A stretch of DNA of 64,000 nucleotides from Sialis fuliginosa (taxonomy: Eukaryota; Arthropoda; Insecta; Megaloptera; Sialidae): assembly GCA_961205875.1 (NCBI GenBank), contig OY540812.1, forward strand, positions 23,941,098 through 24,005,097. The letters run 5' to 3'. Below, piece after piece: positions 36,331 through 50,093 of this stretch. Under the pieces are notes generated by a model that worked only from the letters and a program-made list of their open reading frames with translations, did not search any database and was not told the DNA's origin. The first letter of the stretch is position 1; each line of letters begins with the position of its first letter. Both the position numbers and the translations under genes were made by a program.

Positions 36331-37808
36331 TTTCTATAGACAAGAATACAGGGTTGTCCAACATAATATTTAGAATGTTATTTTAATTTTACTTTAATGT
36401 AATACGAAGTATAATAAAAATTAGAAATTATCACTATTTTTGTAAAAAAATGAAAAGTTTTATGTTTTTTATATTGATTTTTATGAATTTTATTAAACGT
36501 ATACTATGCAGTAAAAATGTATTATTATTACCAACGGAGGGATAGTAATTACGAAACCTTTGCCAAAGAAACACATATGTAAATACATTTTTTTTTTTAT
36601 ATTTTTTATCCACCAAGAAGTCCAAAGAAATAATAAAATATAATATATGTATATGTATGTAGTGTACATATGTATACTTAACTCTGTTTTCTGATTGAAA
36701 ATTATTAAATATGTTTTTAACTATAATCTATTACTAAATGTTATATAAAATTATTATGTTATATTTTACATTGTGTATGCTTTTCTTTATAACTTTATCT
36801 TTTTTTAAATGTTGATTAGAAGCAAACTATCTTTCGCAAAATATAACATTTAATAGTTTCGGAAACTAGATCTTTAATTTTTATTTAAATTTTACATCAT
36901 ATGATGATCTTACGTGTCTCCTATTTCCAAAAAAAATACTTATTGCTGTAGAAAATAAAGGTTTAATCGCAAAAATCAACCCTTTTAAAACTAATTTTGA
37001 ATTTGACGCCAAAACGCTTGCAGATGTCATAGCGCATTTTTGACGTCACGCCTATATAAACACTCCTTGTCAACAATAATAAATCCTTTTTCCATCGCTA
37101 ACGTTTCTCGGTTTTAATTTTGGTAACACAAAACTGAGCAAACTGCTAATTTAAAATCATAAAATTATTTATAATAATAATTAAACATGGCGGATTGCTG
37201 TATTTTGTGTTTTTATTTAAAAAAAAATTATATTAATCTCACTTTTAATATAAAAATAAATACATTTTTTAGAATCTTTTTAACCTATTTCATTATTTAA
37301 AATCATAATTTCAGTGATACTTTGTTACTGGCATCATGCCTATTGTACTGATTGTACACCCCTGTATTGTCATATACATCTATAGAAATATAAACTGAGA
37401 AAAGGTTGATTTATTGCCTATGTGTAATAATATTTTAACAATACATTTTTTCTATACTTTGCACGTGCATGATATATTATAGTATTTTAAAAAGTATTTA
37501 GTTAATTAGTTTTGATTTTTCAATATTTAAAATTTGAATATCTTTTTTTTTTTAATATCTTATATAAATTAAAATTAATATACCATATAAGTATATTTAT
37601 GTTAATGCAATGTCATTGCCATCTTAATGGTTTAAAATAAAATAATATGTTAATATTATTTTCTTTCAATGAGCGTAATAAAGAAACTAAGCAAAAAAGT
37701 TATTTATATTTACTATATCAGGTGAATTTATATTTTTGGTAAGAGAAAAAAGCAAATATTCTGCAAATTATTTTAATATGTATTAAAAGATATTTGGGAG
37801 CATAAAAC

Positions 37809-37823
37809 GGTTAAGAAACACTG
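37809..37823. mobile_element. Isolated hAT right end
   Basis: GGTTAAGAAACACTG, complement of CAGTGTTTCTTAACC, same type as 32191-32905. No partner left end with a matching 8-bp flank was found. Confidence 0.4.
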
Positions 37824-38599
37824 ATCTACGGTTGAGACAAATTCATTTGTATATGCATACAAATGAATAATAAATCATAAACCATCTGTACTCCTATTTG
37901 AAAACTACCCGATTTCGGAAACGTAGCAGGTACTTAACAGTGAATTTTAGGACACCTATAAAGTGTTAAATTTTTATTTGAAAATCTATTAGAACTATTT
38001 ACATCAATTAAAATTATACATCATTTTTTTTAAATGAAATTTGTTTATACATTTTTTTAAATATCTCTCACCGTTTAATAATAATAAAAGAGTCGCGAGT
38101 CTCTGGTAAACTTTATAGTACTTACATATTATATATTATAATTATTTAAAATATAATATAAGTAATTATATAAAATATTTATACAACATATACATATAAA
38201 TAATATAATAATATATTAAATTTCCTTTATAGAAAATATTTTATTAAATTATTAATAATAATAAACTTTGAAATGTTTTCTAATGTTAAGGTTATTATTA
38301 TTTAGTATTTAATTAATTAATCAATTACTGAATTAGATAATTAAAATTTGTTGATGGATTTTGTTACTGCGTTATATTTTATAAGTTATTAAAAATGTAA
38401 TTACTAGTTTTATTTTGATAATATCAAAAAACTGATAACTCAACGGTTGAAAATAGTACGTATTTCTCCAATATAAAATAAAAAACACAATTTGTTTTCC
38501 ATATGAAATGGATAACAAAAACAGTGTCTTTTTTGTACAAATCTATCCGATACTAAGGGTCTGTTTTATTACATGTTGTTAAAATGTCAATCAAAATAT

Positions 38600-38850
38600 G
38601 TTGCTGTTTTGTTTTTGTTGGTGTAAACGCCAAAAATGACATGTTTATATTTTGTTATCCCCTTAATGAGGTCTTGTTGGCAAAATGTTGGTAAAAAGTT
38701 GCAATTTTGTCCGTGAAAACATGTTCCTGTTTTGTCGTTTTTCGAGTGTTTTTTCGGTGTGAACACTCTGTTTTTAAAATTTGTTGACATTTTGTCTAAA
38801 AGACACGATGTTCGTGTTTTGTTTTTTCGGTGTGAACACGCCATAACAGT
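38600..38850. mobile_element. MITE related to 36150-36330
   Basis: Carries CGGTGTGAACACTC, CGGTGTGAACACGCC and GTTTTGTTTTTTCGGTG, the complement of the words at 36150-36330. The 101-codon open frame over it is incidental. Confidence 0.6.
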
Positions 38851-39050
38851 TGAAAAAACATTCGCGCCTTTTATCAAATGTTGAGGCATCAAAAATGTTG
38901 CGAAATCATTGTTTTATTTGTATCGTGTTGAATAATTGTAGCTGCTGTAATAATTTGTGGGTATTATTGGAATGAATTTTAAATGTTTATGTATCAAAAA
39001 TGACAGCAAATTTGCGACATTTGAGTTCCAAATATTTTTGTTATCTATAT

Positions 39051-39298
39051 ATATTATAAAACACAACGTCTCTCTGTCTGTCTGTCCGATTTACGTTTTT
39101 TTTAATCTATAGATATGTTCATTACTCAAGTTTTAGTATATATTTTGCTCTTTCAATACGCTGCCTCAATCGTTAAATATTGAACAATAGAATGTAGTAA
39201 AGAATTGTGTAGGATAGAAAGAACTCAACTATATTTTTCAAAAATCCTTAACAATAATTCTGTAGTGCACGCAAGCAAAACCGCGAGCACAGCTAGTC
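39051..39298 (+). mobile_element. RTE/SINE-type element
   Basis: tatattataaaacacaacg, tctctctgtctgtctgtccg, ctgcctcaatcgttaaatat and cgcgagcacagctagtc. Same family as 21045-21190 and 46180-46535. Confidence 0.65.
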
Positions 39299-39489
39299 AA
39301 ATATAAATATAAGAAGTGTTAACAGTGATAGATGAAAATTAGGGATGAATACACAAAAACCAAAAATAACTGTAACATTTTATTGGAGACACTTGGCTGC
39401 ACTTATTTTAAGTCGCTGATATCAATTTAATATGCATACGACAAATATGTACGATTTCATTGGTTATATCTGTGAGTGGTTGTCATTTA

Positions 39490-39575
39490 TATTTAATACC
39501 TAGCAGATAGCGTTAGCTGGGAGCTAATTTGAATTTGCACTCAAGCAAATTCTTTATAATACCGGGCATAAGAGT
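39490..39575. mobile_element. MITE family B, right end only
   Basis: GCGTTAGCTGGGAGCTAATT and CTTTATAATACCGGGCAT match the right end of 50851-51185. The left part is missing. Confidence 0.65.
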
Positions 39576-40524
39576 CTAAAATCTATAATACTATACTAGA
39601 GTATTTTCAAAAAGTATCCTAAAATTAAAAATCTGTCACATTTACGTCATATCTACTGAATACGCGGTATCCCGTTTAATAATAAATGCATATCCTTTAG
39701 TTTTTATTTACATATGCAGTGTACTTATGTATAATAAACCATCCAACCACCCTTTTATTAAACCAATAATAATTCCAATAAATGATTCAATAAATATGAA
39801 TATAATAACGACCACCATGCAAGACGAAGGATAACAATTATTTTGGTAAAATGCTAAGCACGTAAATCAAACATATTCGACATTTCTGATATGTTTATAT
39901 ACCGTAGATACTCGCTAGATGGCAGTAGTGCTGGTGGTAGCTTTTTATTCTCGCGACACAAGCGCCCCAAGCGGATGTGTAGCTAACTAATATACTACCA
40001 ATTATTGTAGAGTGAAATGTTTACGATTTTCTGTTTATCTGATGTTGATGATGTCCAGACATAAAATAAAATTTATACGATGCAGCGTTTTATAGGGTAA
40101 TTGTGCAGTTCTTAAATTCGCAATTAACTCACTGTACGTATGTGTTTTTATGTGTAAGTCACAAGAGCACATCCAAGAGGGAGAATGTACGAATAATTAC
40201 TATCATCTCACCATTCAAACAGTTTTGAGTACTAAATAATCTCTAAAACGAACTGGAATTATTGAAATTATCTCCATAATAAAAAAATAACGACTTCCAT
40301 TGGCGGTCATTTTTTGTTAAAAATAATGCAATGATTAATTTAGTTTTGAGATGAATGTGTAAACAAAAAAGATAACACAATATAAACTTAAAATAATATT
40401 TATACACCAAATATGAAACAAATAGATAGTAGGTACTTTCAATTTAAAACCTTTCAACTATATTTCAAATAGTGTATTAAATTAAAGTATTTATCATTGG
40501 TAAATATTGTAAATATTGTAACTG

Positions 40525-40832
40525 CTTTATAGATAAAGGAGCTAACAAAATTTGTTAGCTAACAAACACTTTCAACGGGGTATTAATTATGTGCTATTAT
40601 CTATGATCACTATCAGTGATACTTCAAATTATTATAACACAGTTAGTGGCTCTGACCGTACGTGATAATTTTCATAACATTACCACTGTTTTAATACAAT
40701 TGGTATTTACTTACCGCGTGTGCGAGAAAATTGTCAAACACGAAATAATATTTCAAGGTAACTGTCATATAAGTTTGATACCTTTGAAAGTGCTTGTTAA
40801 TTAACTTTGTTAGCTCCTTTAAAACACCGGAC
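40525..40832. mobile_element. MITE family A copy
   Basis: AAGGAGCTAACAAAATTTG at the left, TTAGCTCCTTTAAAACACCG at the right, with TACCACTGTTTTAATACAAT and CTTACCGCGTGTGCGAGAA inside. The two open frames over it are incidental. Confidence 0.7.
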
Positions 40833-41366
40833 TTGAGACTAGCAACTAGCAGTGACTGCAAGAATGCAAAAATTAATAAAATACCAAAAAACTCCGTAAA
40901 GGCACAACATCAAGCAAAGATTTACATAGGTATCGAACGATACCTAGATTGCCTACATTATAGGGCACCACGTGGTCGATTTACCGGTTCTAATGCGCTA
41001 GACAATAATAATTTTTGCGAAATCATTTTACTTATCTCATATTCAATAATACATTTTTACTAATAAGTAAACACTACAATATACTCTCATAAAAAAACTT
41101 CAATAATAATATACGGTTAACATTTTATGGGAAAAATAATATTATTTAACCTGAGATTTCGAATAATGTCCTTGTATCTGTATAAAAAAACATTTAATGT
41201 GTAATTATACGGACACAAAAGAATAAAATACGAATGGTATAAAGTCCATAACACCTTTTCAGTTATATGATTTTTATTTATATCAGTTTTATGAGTAAGC
41301 CATAAAAATTACCAGCGTTATTCACTAATGAACCCAGTGATAGAGACTTCTTCACTACCTGCGAGT

Positions 41367-41382
41367 GTGTGTGTGTGTGTTA
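41367..41382 (+). repeat. (GT)n microsatellite
   Basis: Run of gtgtgtgtgtgtgtgt. A longer interrupted GT run lies at about 45028-45052 and another at about 47690-47703. Confidence 0.8.
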
Positions 41383-41783
41383 TAGCGTACTAAATTAATT
41401 TCTACGTGACAGTTATGTTACTTATTTTACTACACTGTTGTTGGTATTTTGAAAACGATACTCCGCGTTTTTAATTGAAATGTATAGCGAATATCTTAAA
41501 TGCGTTTTTATTTAATGAAGTTATTTATTTATTAGTTTTTTAAGACTGAGGACGTCCACTGAAAACAATGTGATGCATTCATACCCATTAACAAATATAT
41601 GATTAAATCGTTAAAAAGACAAAGCAATTAAGCCCATATTTTTAATGTTCATATTATATGCATATATGTATAATCAATGCCTATAGTTATAAATACATGA
41701 TACATTTTTGTAATTTCTATTGACTTCTGAACTCAATCTTTGAAATACATATAATTGTTCTCGTTTGAAAATTAAAAATATAT

Positions 41784-42328
41784 AAGGTACTAACCGCTAT
41801 AAGAGCAAGGTTTACTGTTTTTTTTTTGTAATTCTCATAAACTCATATTACTAATAAAACAAATAACTCTTTATTTAATCAATTTAATTACCAAAGTACG
41901 CAAATAAAGTTTGTTTTTTAAGTTATAGCCTTTTATTTTGTTTATGTTTTTTCTCCAGTAATGGATAAAGTAAAACCAGTAATGAGCACGCAGTGATGGG
42001 CACTTGCTAATGATTACAAAATGATAAGTACTACAACACAAAAGATATAAAAGAAATAATCATCAAATTTGAAACAATGTAAAGCAGTTGCTATGATAAT
42101 ATAATAATTCATAAATAAATTATACTAATAATTAGTTTAAATGTCCACCATTTTGACACCTATTGGCCGATTGTCATCAAATTATGCTGTAAGACAGTTA
42201 AATGTTTATACATAGATTAATATTCAGAAATGGTAGTAATCAAATATCAACAAATATTTGTAATTCAGTACATTTAATTAAAAAATAGCCATTACTGGGG
42301 TCATATCCAAGACTGGTGCCATTACCTT
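41784..42328 (-). mobile_element. MITE family C, most complete copy
   Basis: Right terminus read on the minus strand is AAGGTAATGGCACCAGTC; the left is AAGGTACT with a short deletion before ATAAGAGCAAGG. Compared with 54680-55133 it is inverted and shares GACACCTATTGGCCGATTG, CCATTACTGGAG-type words and AAACAGTAAACC-type sequence. Confidence 0.75.
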
Positions 42329-42477
42329 CTCATATATGAATACATTATACTGTTTTGACTTTTCAGGACGATGGAACTCACATAACAAACAATACAAATA
42401 TGAAAATGTAGTACGAATCTATAAATCTTGTGAAATATTGCAGTTTAAATATTGGCCAATAATTACACAGCATGGTA

Positions 42478-42733
42478 CGCAAAAAAGTGTGGAGCCAAAA
42501 AAGCGACCTATATAGCGTTGTAGTATTGGTCGAGTATAGTCGAATTCCTAATTGTTTGAATTTTCTGCTAACAGTTTTTTTTTAGCTTGAATTTTCGGTT
42601 TAGCGAAATTCAAGCACAAATAATAAAAAAACTGGTAAGCAGAAAAATAAAAAAATGGAATTCGATTATGCTCGACCAATACTACAATGCTATATATGTA
42701 GGTCACTTTTTTGGCTCCGCACTTTTTTTTGTG
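42478..42733. mobile_element. TIR MITE, 256 bp, TA target site (mariner-like)
   Basis: Arms of about 65 bp: CGCAAAAAAGTGTGGAGCC...GACCTATATAG and the complement of its right arm, CACAAAAAAAAGTGCGGAGCC. TA flanks at 42476-42477 and 42734-42735. The open frames here are in the arms. Confidence 0.82.
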
Positions 42734-44432
42734 TAGCTGTTTTATTGTGTACACTATATTATGTTTATATTTTCGCTACAATTTTTGAAAAAGTAAATAT
42801 CAGATGGATTTTTACTGGAAATATAGATCTTTTGTAAAAATTAGTTAATAACCCTGCGTCAAAATGATAACACACAAGTATTTTTTAAACTAGGTGCTTC
42901 ATTAATAATGTATTTTTATATGAGAATTAATAAATTGATCACAAATGGACTAAATCGTTTTGGCAGCTGAATAAATACTACCGATGCACGTACAAAAAAA
43001 GATATACACACAAGATATTAATGGATATAGGGATTCATTCGATGTTAATGCATACAGTGATACAGGAATATCATTCACCATGTGTTATTGCTTGATAATA
43101 ATCTCAAGACGGAAACTACAGGTATATAGTAAAGCACGCAGGAAGGGTGGTTTCACCTGTTGCTGCAAACAGCTGCCCTTCCACCTGTAACGGTCAAACG
43201 AACACAATACTGCTTGATGCAACCGACTAGAAAACAACAAATTAATTCTTACGTGGCGAAAAAAATACTAGCTATTATTAAAGTTAATTTTATTTGTTTT
43301 TTTGTTAAAGGTGAATCATGCGATGCGTCAATTTTTTTCTTGAACAACTGTTTTTTGAGTCAGAATTGATTTCTTTTGTAATTTATTTATAGTATATAGT
43401 CATAAATTCTCTTAAAGTAAGTACTTTTTTTGTTCGTTTTATGTATACAGGTATCTATATGTGAAATTTTAAGTATGATAATAATTTATCTAACAAAATA
43501 AGAGCATAGGAAGCATCTCTTGCCTCGACTTTCCCATCCCACTGAAAAAGTCCAATATTTATCAAATAAAAACTAAGGGATTTCATGGATATGTAATATG
43601 TTTTGTCAAAGCAATTGAATGTAGTGAATAATAAATATTATATAATAAATTGTTGAATTTACTGCAGTGTTGAATTCTTTATTTTCCTCGAGTGAAATTC
43701 AATAATTATTATATATCATAATAAATAATAGATTTATTTCTATAACTATCAATCATACATAAGTATTACGTAATATTATGACAAGATATTTATTATTTTT
43801 GTTTAGAATAGAGATTTAACAGTAGCATAAATAAATATATGATTGCGATTTGAAACTGTAAAATTTATTTATCCCAATCCCTAAATACCCCTGTCTTTAC
43901 TTCCCTTGGATCCTGGCCCCCTATTTGTAAACTTGCTATGATCGGCCCATCAGCAATATTCTAATTCTCCTTTTATCCCTGCTGAATATCCAAAAACTCA
44001 CTCACCCACAAATACTTAACCCGCACAGTTATCAAATTTACTAATGAGCTGTTGGACTAGTCTAATGCCTGCCTACATTAAGCGTCAAATAAAAAATAAA
44101 TAAAAAATATTATATTTAGGTAACTGTATACAAATTTCCGCATATAACAGAAAAAATTAACTCCTATCCCTCGAAATCATTTTTATTTCAACCGAAATTC
44201 ATTTCCCACTTATTATAGAGTCCTATTAGAAAAGTCCTATAGAATTTGATTTCAAAATTTAATATACATGGGATTCTACATTAATTGCCCGTCTTCGTTT
44301 TTGCTAGTGACTATAATTATCAACAATTGCTGTAACTAAAACACACAATTATTATTTATTTTGGAAAATATCGGCTCTTGTCAATATGGCACTCACAGAC
44401 TCGCAGTATTTTATTATTAATATTTAGTACCC

Positions 44433-44520
44433 AGTGGCAGACTAAGGGGGAGGGGAGGTCCACCTCGGGTTCCAAGATATAGGGGGGGGGGGGGGGCGAG
44501 GTAGAAAATAGCTCTAGGCG
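44433..44520. repeat. TIR-like end next to a poly-G run
   Basis: CAGTGGCAGACTAAGG matches the end of the element at 3887-4140, followed by a G run of about 14 at about 44483-44496. Confidence 0.45.
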
Positions 44521-44749
44521 AATAAAAAAGTGAAATGAGGACTAGAAAAAGGTCAATCAATGTTCTTTTAATTATTTATAAACTTAAAAATAGTTATCAA
44601 TAGATAAAATATATATTGTACACAGCCAAAAATTTGCATAAAAAAGAAACAATTTTCCATCTCAGTTGAATTAAATCTCATACCTACATACATACAAAAC
44701 TACAATCAGTCTTAAATCTCTAACATATAAATCATATAGATCATAGATC

Positions 44750-44960
44750 TTTCATCAACATGATAATAACCCAATCTATTCAGCCCAACACCAGTGTATC
44801 GTAGAATGCCCTGACATGAGTTAGTACGCGGCAAAACAACGGGAGGTCGCTACCAGCGCGCTACTAGCCGCGTCACGAACCTCATCAGGACGAATCAATC
44901 GCAGCGCCACGGGGCCACCTGTCGCCAGCAGTAAGAACTAACAATAAACAGCGCGCATAG
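44750..44960. other. GC-rich patch without recognised function
   Basis: Contains gtcgctaccagcgcgctac, cgcgtcacgaacctcatcag and gcagcgccacggggccacc. No long open frame. Could be a decayed element or a regulatory region of the giant intron. Confidence 0.25.
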
Positions 44961-45170
44961 TGATTGATTGAAGTTTATGTGAAATATATTTGGACGAATA
45001 GTTTTCAGTTAATGATTATTACTTTGTTGTGTGTGTGTGTGTATGTGTGTGAGTTAAATTGAATGATTACAATTATTATTATTCAAGCTTTAAGGCTGCT
45101 TTAACGTACTTCTCGTATACTGTTTCGTCGCACATAACAGTGGACGTATTCACAGCTTGTTTTGTCAGAG

Positions 45171-45275
45171 ACATGCGCCAATGCTAGTCAACACTGGGCC
45201 AAGATACAAATGATAACTTCTTTCAAGACTCGGCCAAAGCTTGTCGGCCAAGGCTTGTCTTGGGTAAAGAATAGG
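45171..45275. mobile_element. Element G, partial copy
   Basis: ATGCGCCAATGCTAG, CACTGGGCCAAGATACAAAT and GTCGGCCAAGGCTTGTC match 28905-29035. A block of about 20 bp is missing relative to that copy. Confidence 0.7.
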
Positions 45276-46179
45276 TTATTAATCTTTGGGGGTTGTGCCT
45301 CCAGAGAAAACGGAAACAAGCGCCCCTAATCTTTTTCTTCATCATTATGTCATTTTTAGCATCTCCTTCAGCGTCCTTCCTGTATAAGGGAGAACCTTTT
45401 TTTAACTCATCAACCTGCTTTTTTCTTTTACCATCACTTTTATGACTGAATTTTTTTAGGTATACAATATACTTTTTATAAAGATTTAGTTCGTATAGTT
45501 TACTACGAACTTGATTAGTATAAGGAACTTATAGAATCCCAAAAAATCAGTTGACAGATTTTTTTATTAACAATAAACCCTAACAATATAAATGTTTCTA
45601 TTTCGTATATTCACTGGACCATAAACCAATTCTTATAAAAATATGCAAGCAACCGTTATTTACGTTTTATATGCGGAGACGGCAACAAATCAAAACAATA
45701 CAGACCCGTATTTATAGAATTTTTATGGTCGTACACCTATAAGTTATTCTCTGGTTGGATAACTAATGAAGCGACACTAGCGCCACGCTTGAGCAGCCTT
45801 GCGAAACTTGATAGACGCATATACATACACTTTAGTGCCCTTTCTGCCACGTGGATTACACGAGGAGGCCGACAAAAAACTTATCAACGTCCTTAGTCAT
45901 GATTCATGATATATGTACAATTAATATGTAAACTAATTTAACAATAATATAATTATAATAATTGTATTTACTATATATTAGCAATATTTTGTTTTAAAGC
46001 AAGATTTTCTCCTAAAAGAATCAATGCTTTTCGCACATCACATATTCTTGAAGAGCTTTAAAGATGTCAACTGTATAATGCTTAATGAAACATTAGCCAG
46101 GGTAACAATAACCAAACAATGCTGCTTAGACCTAGAAATCAAGAACCAATACGAAACATTGTATTATGATTATTAATGA

Positions 46180-46535
46180 CTAGCTGTTCCCGCGTCTTCG
46201 CTTGCTTAAATATAAAAGTTAGATATATGGTATCGCGGAGTTTATTTTAATATTTATTTATATTATTATTTTCTACACAGTTATTTACTACATTATATTG
46301 TACAATATTTAACGGTTTAGGCAGCGTATTGCAAAACTTTTTTCGACTTGATTTACTATTATCGTCACTGCTTATTAACGTAACAAAATATGTATTTAAA
46401 CCTGGGCAAAGAACATATCTATGAATTAAAAAAAAAACAAGTAAATCGGATAAGTGGTTTTCGAGTGATAATCTCACTAACGGACAGGCAGACAGACAGA
46501 GACGTTGCGTTCTATAACGTGTAAGGATAAATTAA
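46180..46535 (-). mobile_element. RTE/SINE-type element
   Basis: Inverted copy: tagctgttcccgcgtcttcg at the left, tatttaacggtttaggcagc in the middle, and acaggcagacagacagagac at the right. Same family as 39051-39298. The open frame within is incidental. Confidence 0.6.
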
Positions 46536-46840
46536 AAAAAAAGATATAAATAACTTAAAAGCTTCAATAATATTGTACTAAAATAGAAGAAAAGGAAATT
46601 TTTTATTTGATTTGTCTTTTTTTTCGTGAGTATGTAATTAATATTTTTTAAATAGACAGTAAAATAAAATAAACAAAAATTCAAGATTAATTTTTGTTTT
46701 TGGACGATCCAAAGTTGATGATAATTTTTATTTAGCTGTTATATACGTATATTTAACCTGTAAAGGAGTATGGCTATTCCGTGTACGGCGAGAAATTTTT
46801 TTATGAAATAAATCAATTTTTAAGAGATTTTTTTGTAAAA

Positions 46841-47062
46841 ATAACCTATTGCACTTTTTTCTTGGAAAAGCTCACTCCCTTGCAAGTTAATTTTATTAAA
46901 ACATTGAAGCCCAAACCAAATTTGAATACATTTTTAAGCTCCAGCTATATAAAACCTATTGCACTTTTTTCTTGGAAAAGCTCACTCCCTTGCATGTTAA
47001 TTTTATTAAAACATCGGAGCCCAAACCAAATTTGAATACATTTTTAAGCTCCAGCTATATAA
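46841..47062 (+). repeat. Tandem duplication, two copies of 110 bp
   Basis: ACCTATTGCACTTTTTTCTT recurs exactly 110 bp apart (46841 and 46951 blocks). The units, through CCAGCTATATAAA, differ at only a few bases, so the duplication is recent. Confidence 0.9.
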
Positions 47063-47799
47063 AGCTAGATGCGGACCGTCAATTTTTTTTGTGCATACGT
47101 CGGGTCACGAGTGCATGCTTGAGCTATTAAACTCATGATCGTAAATCAAATAAAACAATTGAAAGTGATTATGCGTGAGTAGATTTTTGTCGCATTCAAG
47201 TTATATTTTGAAGATAAAAAATTCTTTATCGATAAATATTTTATTAAATTATTTTCACTTTAATCAATTTTCAGAAACACGATTATAACAAGAAAAAAGT
47301 TAAATTAGTTTATAACAACAAAAAAGTTAAATTAGTTTTAAAAAATTTGTTAATTCCTAAAAATCAAAACAACACAAAGCTAAAAAAGTTACGCAAGTTA
47401 ACAGTTCAGCATCCTGTATCATACACACATAAATAATTGTCATTATTTCTCATGATAGATATCTATAATTTACCTACTGATCGCCAGTAAATACATATTT
47501 CAATTACGACAATCACTAATTATGAGTTCTAGAAATAATAAGATTTTTACATCCATACATAGTGAATAATTAACCGATATAATATGTACTCGTATATTGT
47601 AGTGGGTATATATTGAAACGTTCTTGATTAATCGTACAAATGTTACTTCTCACAAAAAAGGCTTCTTAATTACCACTTTGCTCTGTGTGTTGGTGTGTGT
47701 GTGTATGAGTCCAGGGTTGAGTAAATTAGTCGTTTTATATAAGGCAAGAGTTGCGCATAAAGTTCAACGGCGAAAAGTAACTTACCCTTGATGAAATTT

Positions 47800-48230
47800 A
47801 TAGATTTACTAACGGATCCGTCCCGGCTTCGCACTGGAGTTAATATTTCACTCCGTCACGTATGGAGGATTGTAATTGTTCTTTTAGCTCATCCGGCAAA
47901 TGTTTGTCTGCCCAAAAATAAATTGTTTAAAAATCAGACCATTAATACACATTTTTGTAAATATCTCGACTCCAGCACCACCTACTGGGTCTATTTTTTG
48001 TAAAAATATTCCTTTCCAATAACACATATTCTGAATATGAGTCAAATCAGACCATAATTACACATTTTCGTAAATATCGCGACTCCAGCGCCACCTACCG
48101 GGTCAATTTTTTATAAAAATATTTATTTCCACGTAACTAACATATATTCAGAATATGATCCAAATCGTAAATATACATTCTCGACCCCAGCGTCACCTAC
48201 CGGGTCAAAATAAAGATAAACCTAACGGAG
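47800..48230 (+). mobile_element. RTE/SINE-type fragment with three degenerate tandem units
   Basis: acggatccgtcccggcttcg at the left. The unit aaatcagaccat...cgactccagcgccacctacc...gggtca occurs three times (about 47925, 48040, 48160). Confidence 0.6.
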
Positions 48231-49804
48231 TAGTAGTTTAGGCCTGATGAGATCGAGATCACATACAAAAAACTAACGTTAATTTCTTTTATTATTTAAA
48301 AATACACTCGAATATTTGCTTCTTCGGAAGAAGGATTAAGCTTTCATCAAAATATTCTCGTGGGCGATTTTTTTATCAATGATTATTATCCAGTAAAGGA
48401 TCGAAAATCTAGAATTCTTTAAATTCACCGAACCAAAGCAAAATGTTCTCCATACAAAATGGTAAAATTGTTAATTTATGCACATTTTTTTATTATTGGA
48501 CTTATATAAAAGGGTCTCATATTTGTTGTAGCCTTGGACTCCGCATTATCTAAATCCAGCCCTGCACACAAATAACTATTTAAAAACAGCAGTGATGGAT
48601 TTATAATAAGGCACACAAGGTACCGGCCTAGGGCATCACCACAGAGGGGGCACCACAAAAAGATATTACTTTTTTCATAGTTATATAGAACTATTTCGGT
48701 TATTAGAGTTCTGATTAAAAATTATATGTTTGCACAGGACTTATAGCATTTATGATCACTTCATTATGGTTTCAGCCATATTTAATGATAAGAATTATAA
48801 TCAAAACTGATTGCAATATTTTCAATTCGAAGTAAAAACAATATTTTCTATTATTAATTGAGACGTTATTACCAATAATAATAATTATAAGCGTGAAATT
48901 TCGCCTCAAGTTCAAAGCAAAGGAACAAATTTACGTAAGCAGAGATGTTAAATTCATGTACCACATACTATTTTCTATTATATCTTCTACACAAAGTTCA
49001 AGTTTATGCTGTATTTTATGGGAAAAATAACATGTTGCTATAGTCAATCAAAAAACAAATGAATATCTCGCCATTAATTTGGTCGAGTTTGAAACATAAT
49101 TCAAAATGAAAAAAATCCAATACAATAATTTTCTATGAAAATTTAACAACACACAACAAAAAGAGAAAAACTAGGATACCAAAAAGTTAAATCCGGCGCT
49201 GATCAACAGCCTTTTTAGCTATATGATATATACATATACTCATATATAGGTATAGCCCTGTAAATGTACTTGTACGTGTGTTGTTGTTGCTCTCTCTGTC
49301 ACACTGGAAGGTACCCGCTGTGACAGAAATAAGAAAGAGTATGATTGATTACGACTTCCTTTTGTTAACGATACGCGAGCCCCCTGGTGGCGGTTTGCGG
49401 AACGATACAGGTGTGGTCCAACAGATTTGGTGAAAACTCATCAACGCCAGTTGAAAAAATCATCCATAAAGTACCGCTAGTTTTACTCTATGTACTCGTA
49501 CACATACATATGATCACCACGTTACTATGTATATTTGATATAATAACTTGTATGTTTTATTAAGTTTTGAATAGAGTGTAAATGAAGCTCGTTTAAATAT
49601 CTACATATGACTTACATGAAACAACTGAAATTAATTGAGTTTAACCTTTCGTTATTCGGAATTTATTTGGACACCATTAATAATTAACAGTAGCAGTAGA
49701 GAGAGGATGACACTTCATTTAGCCTCGTATGGCACGGTAATTTTTGTTTAGTAGTGATGTAACTTTAGTATAAGGAGTTTAATATATAAATTGCGACTAT
49801 TTAC

Positions 49805-50093
49805 ATGGGCGCCGGCAGAATTTCTTTCAGGGGGGTGCATTTAGATATATAAAATTAAATTACATGCGAGGATAATTTAAAAAAATATAATAATATTGTA
49901 ATAAAAACCTGCATTGAAATTAGCAGGACTAAAAAAATTAATTAAAAATAGAAATTGAAATTGATACGACCAAAAAAAAAAAAAAGGTACTATGACTTAA
50001 ACTGTTATTCAAAGAGTGAATTTTAAAATAAAAATTGTATTTCTTAATTTTTTTATGTGTTTTTTCTTTTTTGCCAGGAGGTGGAAGTGCACC
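49805..50093. mobile_element. hAT-like element interrupted by a fold-back element
   Basis: CATGGGCGCCGGCAGAATTT at the left, followed by a GGGGGGTGCA stretch; a complementary GGAGGTGGAAGTGCACCTC lies at 50077-50095. The expected right terminus is displaced by the fold-back that starts there. A separate TAGTGATGTAAC at about 49752 may be a lone hAT end. Confidence 0.4.

Noticed and set aside
38587-38892. 101-residue open frame on the minus strand
   Set aside because: It coincides with a MITE of GTTCACACCG words and has no protein features.
43980-44110. LINE 3' end with an AAATAAA tail
   Set aside because: A-rich tail and a plausible lead-in, but no recognisable reverse-transcriptase residues or second copy in the window.
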